DNA from: Streptomyces sp. DG1A-41
GTDB taxonomy: Bacteria > Actinomycetota > Actinomycetes > Streptomycetales > Streptomycetaceae
NCBI RefSeq assembly: GCF_037055355.1
Contig: NZ_CP146350.1
Span: 3,805,001 to 3,869,000 of the forward strand
Direction: 5' to 3'
DNA length: 64,000 nucleotides
Both the position numbers and the translations under genes were made by a program. Of the stretch, positions 58,645 through 64,000 are shown in pieces. The notes beneath the pieces are model-generated. The model did no database searches and was not told where the DNA came from. It saw nothing but the letters and a program-made list of their open reading frames with translations. Each line of letters starts with the position of its first letter. The stretch's first letter is position 1.

Positions 58645-59052
58645 CTACCTCACGGGACGAGGAGCCAGGCGGTCGGTCACCCAGCGGGTGATGTCCGGGG
58701 TGGGGCATCCGGGAGTGAAGACCGCGGCCACGCCCATCTCCCGGAGCAGCGGGATGTCGGCCTCGGGGATGATGCCGCCCCCGAACACCGTGATGTCGCG
58801 CGCGTCCGCTTCGTCGAGGAGTCCGAGGACCTCCGCGAAGAGCGTCATATGGGCGCCGGAGAGCACCGAGAGGCCGATGCCGTCGGCGTCTTCCTGGATC
58901 GCCGTGTCGACGATCCGGCGCGGTGTCTGGTGGAGCCCCGTGTAGACGACCTCGACACCCGCGTCCCGCAGGGCACGGGCGACTACCTTGGCTCCACGGT
59001 CGTGCCCGTCCAGGCCGGGCTTGGCGATCACGACACGGATCGGTGCGGTCAT
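58645..59052 (-). CDS. Cobalamin-binding small subunit of an acyl-CoA mutase
   Basis: A 135-residue B12-binding domain: DxHxxG motif D15-G-H17-D-R-G20 in KPGLDGHDRGAK gives the lower axial His. SVLSGAHMTLFAEVLG and FGGGIIPEADIP complete the SxL and GGG motifs. It forms the mutase with the large subunit encoded 25 bases upstream. Separate small subunits occur in isobutyryl-CoA, 2-hydroxyisobutyryl-CoA and some methylmalonyl-CoA mutases. Confidence 0.9.
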   Translation of the reverse strand: MTAPIRVVIAKPGLDGHDRGAKVVARALRDAGVEVVYTGLHQTPRRIVDTAIQEDADGIGLSVLSGAHMTLFAEVLGLLDEADARDITVFGGGIIPEADIPLLREMGVAAVFTPGCPTPDITRWVTDRLAPRPVR

Positions 59053-59077
59053 TGGTCCCCCTGTCGGGTGCGAGTCC

Positions 59078-60664
59078 TCATGTGACGGGGACGTACGTGC
59101 CCCACACGTCGCGCAGCGCGTCGCAGACCTCGCCGACGGTGGCGCGGGCGCGCAGGGCGTCCTTCATCGGGTAGAGGAGGTTGTCGTCTCCCTGGGCGGC
59201 CTTCCGCAGGGCTGCGAGGGCCGCGTCGACCGCATGCTGGTCGCGCGCGGCGCGTAGTCCGGCCAGGCGTTCGGCTTGCTCGGCTTCGATGGCGGGGTCG
59301 ACGCGCAGGGGTTCGTAGGGCTCTTCCTCGTCGAGCTGGAAGCGGTTGACGCCGACCACGACACGTTCGCCGGAGTCGGTCTCCTGGGCGATGCGGTAGG
59401 CGTTGTGCTCGATCTCGTTCTTCTGGAAGCCGCGCTCGATGGCGCCGACCGCGCCGCCCAGTTCCTCCACCTTCGCCATCAGCCCCAGCACCGCCGCCTC
59501 CACGTCGTCGGTCATCTCCTCGATGACGTACGAGCCCGCGAACGGATCCACCGTGGCGGTCACGTCCGTCTCGTGGGCCAGGACCTGCTGGGTGCGCAGT
59601 GCCAGGCGGGCGGACTTGTCCGTGGGCAGGGCGATGGCCTCGTCGAAGGAGTTGGTGTGCAGGGACTGGGTGCCGCCCAGGACCGCCGCCAGGGCCTGGA
59701 CCGAGACGCGGACCAGGTTCACCTCCGGCTGCTGGGCCGTCAGCTGGACGCCCGCCGTCTGCGTGTGGAAGCGCAGCATCAGCGACTTGGGGTTCTCCGC
59801 GCCGAACTCCTCCCTCATCACCCGCGCCCAGATCCGGCGCGCTGCACGGAACTTGGCCACCTCCTCCAGAAGCGTCGTACGGGCGACGAAGAAGAAGGAC
59901 AGGCGGGGCGCGAAGTCGTCGACGTCCATGCCGGCCTCGACCGCCGTGCGGACGTACTCGATGCCGTCGGCGAGGGTGAACGCGATCTCCTGCGCCGGGG
60001 AGGCTCCCGCCTCGGCCATGTGGTAGCCGGAGATCGAGATCGTGTTCCACTTCGGGATCTCGGCCCGGCAGTACTTGAAGATGTCGGCGGTCAGCCGCAG
60101 CGACGGCTTCGGCGGGAAGATGTACGTCCCGCGCGCGATGTACTCCTTCAGCACGTCGTTCTGGATCGTGCCCGTCAACCGCTCCGCGGGCACCCCCTGC
60201 TCCTCGGCGACGAGTTGGTACAGGAGCAGCAGCACAGCGGCCGGGGCGTTGATCGTCATCGACGTGGAGACCTGGTCCAGCGGGATCCCGTCGAACAGCA
60301 CCCGCATGTCGTCGACGGAGTCGACGGCGACGCCCACCTTGCCGACCTCGCCGTGGGCGAGCGGGGCGTCGGAGTCGTGGCCCATCTGGGTGGGCAGGTC
60401 GAAGGCGACCGACAGGCCCGTCGTGCCGTTGGCGATCAACTGCCGGTACCGCGCGTTGGACTCCCTGGCCGTGCCGAAACCGGCGTACTGGCGCATCGTC
60501 CACGGCCGGCCCGTGTACATCGACGGATACACACCCCGGGTGAACGGAAACCTCCCCGGCTCCCCCAGCTTCTCCGCCGCATCCCAGCCCTGAAGGACCT
60601 CCGGCCCGTAGACCGGCTCGATGGGCAGTCCGGACTCCGACTCGCGCATGTCAGGACCGGACAT
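59078..60664 (-). CDS. Methylmalonyl-CoA mutase-type large subunit
   Basis: A 528-residue catalytic subunit with the TIM-barrel motif set ([78 protein letters not shown]). Residues that pick the substrate, Tyr and Arg 118 residues apart in methylmalonyl-CoA mutase (human Y110 and R228), are present here with the same spacing (Y60, R178). Isobutyryl-CoA mutase has Phe and Gln there. So a carboxylated acyl-CoA such as methylmalonyl/succinyl-CoA is the likely substrate. No B12 domain in this chain. It overlaps the oxidoreductase gene upstream by 14 bases. Confidence 0.85.
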   Translation of the reverse strand: MSGPDMRESESGLPIEPVYGPEVLQGWDAAEKLGEPGRFPFTRGVYPSMYTGRPWTMRQYAGFGTARESNARYRQLIANGTTGLSVAFDLPTQMGHDSDAPLAHGEVGKVGVAVDSVDDMRVLFDGIPLDQVSTSMTINAPAAVLLLLYQLVAEEQGVPAERLTGTIQNDVLKEYIARGTYIFPPKPSLRLTADIFKYCRAEIPKWNTISISGYHMAEAGASPAQEIAFTLADGIEYVRTAVEAGMDVDDFAPRLSFFFVARTTLLEEVAKFRAARRIWARVMREEFGAENPKSLMLRFHTQTAGVQLTAQQPEVNLVRVSVQALAAVLGGTQSLHTNSFDEAIALPTDKSARLALRTQQVLAHETDVTATVDPFAGSYVIEEMTDDVEAAVLGLMAKVEELGGAVGAIERGFQKNEIEHNAYRIAQETDSGERVVVGVNRFQLDEEEPYEPLRVDPAIEAEQAERLAGLRAARDQHAVDAALAALRKAAQGDDNLLYPMKDALRARATVGEVCDALRDVWGTYVPVT

Positions 60665-61697
60665 CCAGGACGTACTTCCCCGTGGACGCGCGTGTCTCCA
60701 GCAGCTCGTGGGCGTGGGCCACGTCCTTCAGCGGCAGTACCTTCACGTCCACGCGGACGGTGCCCTTGGCGACCTCCGTCAACGCCTGCTCCAGGTGGGC
60801 GCGGAGCAGCTGCGGGGCTCGGCCCGCGACGCCGCCGAGGTTGTAGCCGACGAGCGAACTGTTGGTGTACCAGGGGTGGTTGCCCTCGAAGGTGACGTCC
60901 TCGGCCGCCGCGTTGCCGAAGATCACATGGCGTCCGAACGCCGCCAGCAGGCCGGTCACGGACGAGCGGAACGCGCCGCCGACGGAGTCCAGGACCAGGT
61001 TGGCGCCCGCTCCGCCGGTCCTCTCGGCCACTTCCCGCTCGATCCTGTCGTACGACACCACGCTGTCGTAGCCGAAGCCGCGGGCGTACTCGACCTTCAC
61101 CGGAGAGCTCGTCACGCCGATCACGCTGCCCGCGCCCAGCGACCGGGCCAGCTGGGCGGCGGCCGTGCCGACTCCGCCCGCGGCGGCGAGGACGACCACC
61201 GTCTCGCCCCGCGCGAGATGTCCGGCCGAGGTGAGCACGCCGAGTGCGGTGGTGACGTTGCACAGGGCGCCCGCCGCCACGGCGCCGTCCAGTGCGGCGA
61301 GGTCGCCGTCCAGCCGTACGACGTGTTCCGCGCCGACGGCGACGACCTCGGCGTTGCCGCCGCCGCCCAGGGTGAGGGCGGCCACGCGGTCGCCGGGCCC
61401 GAAGCCGGTGACGCCGTCGCCCACGGCGCGTACGCTGCCGACCGCCTCCAGGCCGGGGCAGTGCGGCAGGTCGACCGGGAACTGGCCGCGCCGGAACATC
61501 ACTTCGGCGAAGTTCACGCCCGCGTACTCGACGTCGATCGTGAGCTGCCCCGGCTGGGGCTCGGGCACGGCGATCTCGGCGACGTCCAGGACGGAGGGGC
61601 CGCCGAAGGACTCGAAACGGACGGTACGCATAACGCTCCCGGAGGTCGTGGCGGCGGTGTCGGAGGGGTTCGTCGGGGTCTCGGAGGGGTTCGTCAT
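60651..61697 (-). CDS. Zinc-independent quinone oxidoreductase-type MDR enzyme
   Basis: A 348-residue medium-chain reductase: [20 protein letters not shown] start, [24 protein letters not shown] motif [20 protein letters not shown] and the end [20 protein letters not shown]. No zinc ligands. A 22-residue Thr/Ser-rich leader precedes the domain. ATG at 61697 overlaps the stop of the metallo-hydrolase (ATGA), so it is the second gene of the mutase operon. Possibly an acyl-CoA or quinone reductase serving the same pathway. Confidence 0.85.
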   Translation of the reverse strand: MTNPSETPTNPSDTAATTSGSVMRTVRFESFGGPSVLDVAEIAVPEPQPGQLTIDVEYAGVNFAEVMFRRGQFPVDLPHCPGLEAVGSVRAVGDGVTGFGPGDRVAALTLGGGGNAEVVAVGAEHVVRLDGDLAALDGAVAAGALCNVTTALGVLTSAGHLARGETVVVLAAAGGVGTAAAQLARSLGAGSVIGVTSSPVKVEYARGFGYDSVVSYDRIEREVAERTGGAGANLVLDSVGGAFRSSVTGLLAAFGRHVIFGNAAAEDVTFEGNHPWYTNSSLVGYNLGGVAGRAPQLLRAHLEQALTEVAKGTVRVDVKVLPLKDVAHAHELLETRASTGKYVLDVRS

Positions 61698-62365
61698 CGG
61701 ATTCCCGTCTCGCTGAGGGTGGTGGTGGGGCCGTGCCCGGTGAGCAGTCGCGTGTCGTCCGGGCAGGTGGCCGCGATCATGCCGAGGGAGGCCCGCAGGC
61801 CGGCCGGGCTGGCACCGGGGGCGTCCGCGCGCCCCGGGCCGGCGGCGAGCAGGGTGTCCCCGGTGGCCAGCAGCGGGACGTCGTCGCCGCCGAAGCGGAA
61901 CATGACGGAGCCGCCGGTGTGGCCGGGCGTGTGCAGCACCGTCACCTCGGCCGCGGCGAAGGCCAGCTCCCCGCCCGATTCCGGGAGTTCGCTCACCTCG
62001 TCGGGTTCCTGGTCGGGATGGCCGACGAGCAGTTCTCGGGGGAAGGAGTCCGGCAGACCCTTGGCCGGGGCGCCGAACTGGTAACGGTCGGCGGGGTGGA
62101 TCCAGGCCGGGACGCCGTAGTGCCGGGCGAGCGGCACCGCGTCCCAGGTGTGGTCCATGTGGCCGTGCGTGATGAGGATGGCCTCGGGCTCCAGACGGTG
62201 GGCGCGGACGGCTTCGAGAACCGCTTCGGCGGCGCCGTGCCCTGGGTCGACGATGAGGCAGGGATGTCCCGGGCCCGCGGCGACGAGATGGACGTTCGTG
62301 CCGAACTTGCCGGTGGTGGCGGACAGTACGAGCATGACCGCGACTCTGACGGAGTTCTCGGGCAT
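61694..62365 (-). CDS. MBL-fold metallo-hydrolase
   Basis: A 223-residue glyoxalase II-like enzyme with the metal motif THGHMDHTWD, a second His in LHTPGHTGGS and a late Asp in ATGDTLLAAG. Likely hydrolyses a thioester. It is the first gene of a four-gene minus-strand operon (MBL, oxidoreductase, mutase large, mutase small); perhaps it releases the acid product or removes a blocked acyl-thioester. Confidence 0.85.
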   Translation of the reverse strand: MPENSVRVAVMLVLSATTGKFGTNVHLVAAGPGHPCLIVDPGHGAAEAVLEAVRAHRLEPEAILITHGHMDHTWDAVPLARHYGVPAWIHPADRYQFGAPAKGLPDSFPRELLVGHPDQEPDEVSELPESGGELAFAAAEVTVLHTPGHTGGSVMFRFGGDDVPLLATGDTLLAAGPGRADAPGASPAGLRASLGMIAATCPDDTRLLTGHGPTTTLSETGIR

Positions 62366-62473
62366 ATGTCAATTGCCGATTGTGTAGCAGAACTCTGCCT
62401 CACGTCTGACCTATAGTGCGAGTGGCATCGCCCGGTCGCGCGTGCCGTCGTCGTTCCAGCAGGGGGTTTGTAC

Positions 62474-63402
62474 GTGAAGGCCATCGCCGTTCAGCGCTAC
62501 GGAGGTCCGGAGGTCCTGGAGCTGGTGGACCTCCCCGAACCGCGTCTCGGACCGGACGTCGTGCTCGTGCGCGTGAAGTACGCGGGTGTGAACCCGGCGG
62601 ACTGGAAGATCCGGGAGGGCTACATCGACGACTGGTTCGAGTCGCACTTCCCCATGGTGATGGGCTGCGACCTGTCCGGGGTCGTCGAGCGCACCGGCCT
62701 CGGGGTCACCGAGTTCTCCCGGGGGACGAGGTCGTCGGCTACGTCCGCGCGGACCACATGCAGCGCGGCACGTACGGCGAACTGGTGGCCGCGCCCGTGC
62801 GGACCCTGGCGCGAAAGCCGCGCGCTCTCGACTGGCGGGCCGCGGCCGGCCTTCCCGCCGCCGGTCTCACCGCCTACCAGGCGCTGCGCCGCCATCTGCG
62901 GATCGCCGCCGGTGACGTGCTGCTCGTCCACGCGGCGGCCGGCGGGGTCGGCTCGCTCGCCGTCCAGATCGGCCGGGCCCTCGGCGCGCGCGTCATCGGC
63001 ACGGCGAGCGAGCGCAACCACGAGTTCCTGCGCTCGCTCGGCGCCGAGCCGGTGGTCTACGGCCCCGGGCTCGCCGACCGGGTGCGTGCCCTGGCCCCGG
63101 AGGGCGTCGACGCCGTCTTCGACCTCATGGGCGGTGACACCCTGTTCGGTTCCCCGGCCCTGTTGCGGCCGGGCGGGCGGCTCGCGTCCATCTCCGGTGA
63201 CGTGACGCGGCTGGGCGGGCGCTACGTGTTCGTACGCCCCGATCCGGCCGACCTGGCCGAGCTGGTGGAGATGGCGGACCGGGGCGCGGTGCGGGTCCAC
63301 GTCAGCGCGGAGTTCCCGCTGGCCGACGCCGCCCGCGCCCATGAACTCGTGCAGACCGGCCATGTGCGCGGCAAGGTCGTCCTGGCGGTCGCACCGGACT
63401 GA
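62474..63402 (+). pseudogene. NADP-dependent oxidoreductase broken by a one-base deletion
   Basis: The gene starts GTG at 62474 (AGGGGG upstream): VKAIAVQRYGGPEVLELVDL up to VVERTGLGVTEFS, then continues in another frame as GDEVVGYVRADHMQRGTYGE through the NADPH motif HAAAGGVGSLAVQIGRALGA to VRGKVVLAVAPD. The break is at CCC, 62718-62720; a fourth C restores TEFSPGDEVVGYV, the family's normal sequence. Otherwise full length (about 309 residues). Divergent from the mutase operon. Confidence 0.8.
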
Positions 63403-63442
63403 TCCGGCACGGGAGCGCACACGGAGCAGCGGTACGGGTAAC

Positions 63443-63469
63443 AGGGCCGTCCCCGGTGGGGACGGCCCT
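63443..63469. terminator. Strong hairpin terminator
   Basis: AGGGCCGTCCCC pairs with GGGGACGGCCCT across GGT and is followed by TT, 40 bases after the oxidoreductase stop codon. Confidence 0.85.
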
Positions 63470-63654
63470 TTCGCGTGCCGGGGCGTCTGTGCCACGTCTC
63501 CAGCCAGTCTTGAGCGGCTCTCCACCGAGCCGCCCGCAAGCCGCCCGTCGGGCCCCTCGCCGTTCGCAGCCGAACCCACAGAGGCGGCTGTGAGGCTGAT
63601 TCCGCGCCCCTCGGGGTGCCGCCGAAGCAGACCCACGGACGAACGGAACGGGGC

Positions 63655-64000
63655 ATGACCATTGCTGAGCAGGAGCGGCCGGAAGCCGCTCCGGCCGCGG
63701 CCGAACTCGCCTACCAGCGTTCGATGGACCGCGTCCTGGTGCACCGCCGGGCCGTCATGGAGGTCTTCGTCACGGACGCGGTGCGGCTCGGCGACGACAC
63801 GTTCGCCGTGGCCGTCCAGGCGCCACGCGCGCACAGCTACTACAACGACCACACGCAGCGGCCCGCGCTGCTCGACCCGCTGTTCCTGCTGGAGGCCGCC
63901 CGCCAGGCGGTCACCGTCGTGGCGCACCAGTGGCTGGGCGTCGCCTATGACACGTCCTTCCTGATCAGCGACTGGACCACCGAGTTCACGGACCTGGCCG
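63655..64000 (+). CDS. AfsA/ScbA-like gamma-butyrolactone synthase (cut by right edge)
   Basis: The first 115 residues of an AfsA hotdog-domain protein: VHRRAVMEVFVTDAVRLGDD, FAVAVQAPRAHSYYNDH and DPLFLLEAARQAVTVVAHQW are the family's conserved blocks. AfsA proteins condense a beta-ketoacyl thioester with DHAP in the path to gamma-butyrolactone signals that switch on antibiotic genes. Usually a partner receptor (TetR type) lies next to it, here beyond the window. The start has GGAACGGGG about three bases before the ATG. Confidence 0.85.
   Translation, partial: MTIAEQERPEAAPAAAELAYQRSMDRVLVHRRAVMEVFVTDAVRLGDDTFAVAVQAPRAHSYYNDHTQRPALLDPLFLLEAARQAVTVVAHQWLGVAYDTSFLISDWTTEFTDLA

Noticed and set aside
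1..64000. CRISPR arrays
   Set aside because: No regularly spaced short repeats with unique spacers; the repeats seen are operators, att copies and a coding repeat.

Overview
The window is high-GC actinobacterial DNA, almost certainly Streptomyces. GTG starts are frequent, and it carries pSAM2-type conjugation genes, an XRE/DUF397 pair, GPP34, DUF574 methyltransferase and AfsA families, all typical of that genus. It falls into an accessory left part (1 to about 17.8 kb) and a more ordinary right part that contains a second, chaperone/protease island.

Positions 1-7.1 kb are the core of an actinomycete integrative and conjugative element (AICE). The left edge cuts a RepSA-type replication initiator. 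Behind it, on the same minus strand, are small spread/transfer genes, a DUF2637 SpdB-like protein, a TraB/FtsK-like translocase, an SCO3933-family protein and a GntR repressor (KorSA-like). Divergent from the repressor are a Nudix protein (Pif-like), an ATP-binding anti-sigma-like protein and two small unknowns. Several copies of a short motif, ACTCGTCTAG, sit at the starts of these units and look like the operators of the repressor. A nested inverted repeat lies at 7.26-7.41 kb. The cargo is a two-gene Pycsar anti-phage system at 7.5-8.9 kb: a class III nucleotide cyclase and a DUF5706/PycTM membrane effector.

From 9 to 17.8 kb the DNA is a tandem pile-up of integration remnants. Three copies of the 3' half of a tRNA-Arg(CCU) gene (11.06, 12.83 and 17.02 kb) act as att sites. 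Two of them are followed by damaged tyrosine integrases, one of which is joined to a scrap of repSA. Between the att copies are small unknown genes, a PPOX-fold protein and an adjacent GIY-YIG/HNH nuclease pair.

From 17.8 to 42.4 kb the genes look like resident Streptomyces genes: a paired ABC exporter-fold transporter with a divergent AraC regulator, an XRE regulator with a DHA2 MFS pump, TetR with a CocE/NonD hydrolase, a frameshifted polysaccharide deacetylase, a DUF574 methyltransferase, MarR, ArsR/MFS around a perfect palindrome, glutathione peroxidase, MerR, an XRE/DUF397 pair, GPP34, a large D,D-carboxypeptidase with an acidic linker, and a polytopic membrane protein.

From 42.6 to 52.0 kb lies the most unusual region: Hsp70, a J-like TPR membrane protein, GrpE, a caspase and a TPR-CHAT protease in one tight operon. 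It is flanked by the C-terminal and N-terminal pieces of one broken gene whose intact homologue stands at the left end of the island. I read it as a candidate chaperone-gated protease (conflict or cell-death) system inserted into that gene.

From 52 to 64 kb follow an SDR enzyme, a sodium:solute symporter, an ADP-ribosylglycohydrolase homologue that has lost its metal ligands, a DUF4097/hydrolase pair, two gene remnants, a four-gene operon with a two-subunit methylmalonyl-CoA-type mutase, a frameshifted oxidoreductase and the start of an AfsA-like gene. Three otherwise good genes (28.36, 51.87 and 62.72 kb) are each broken by loss of a single C in a C run, which suggests assembly error as much as mutation.
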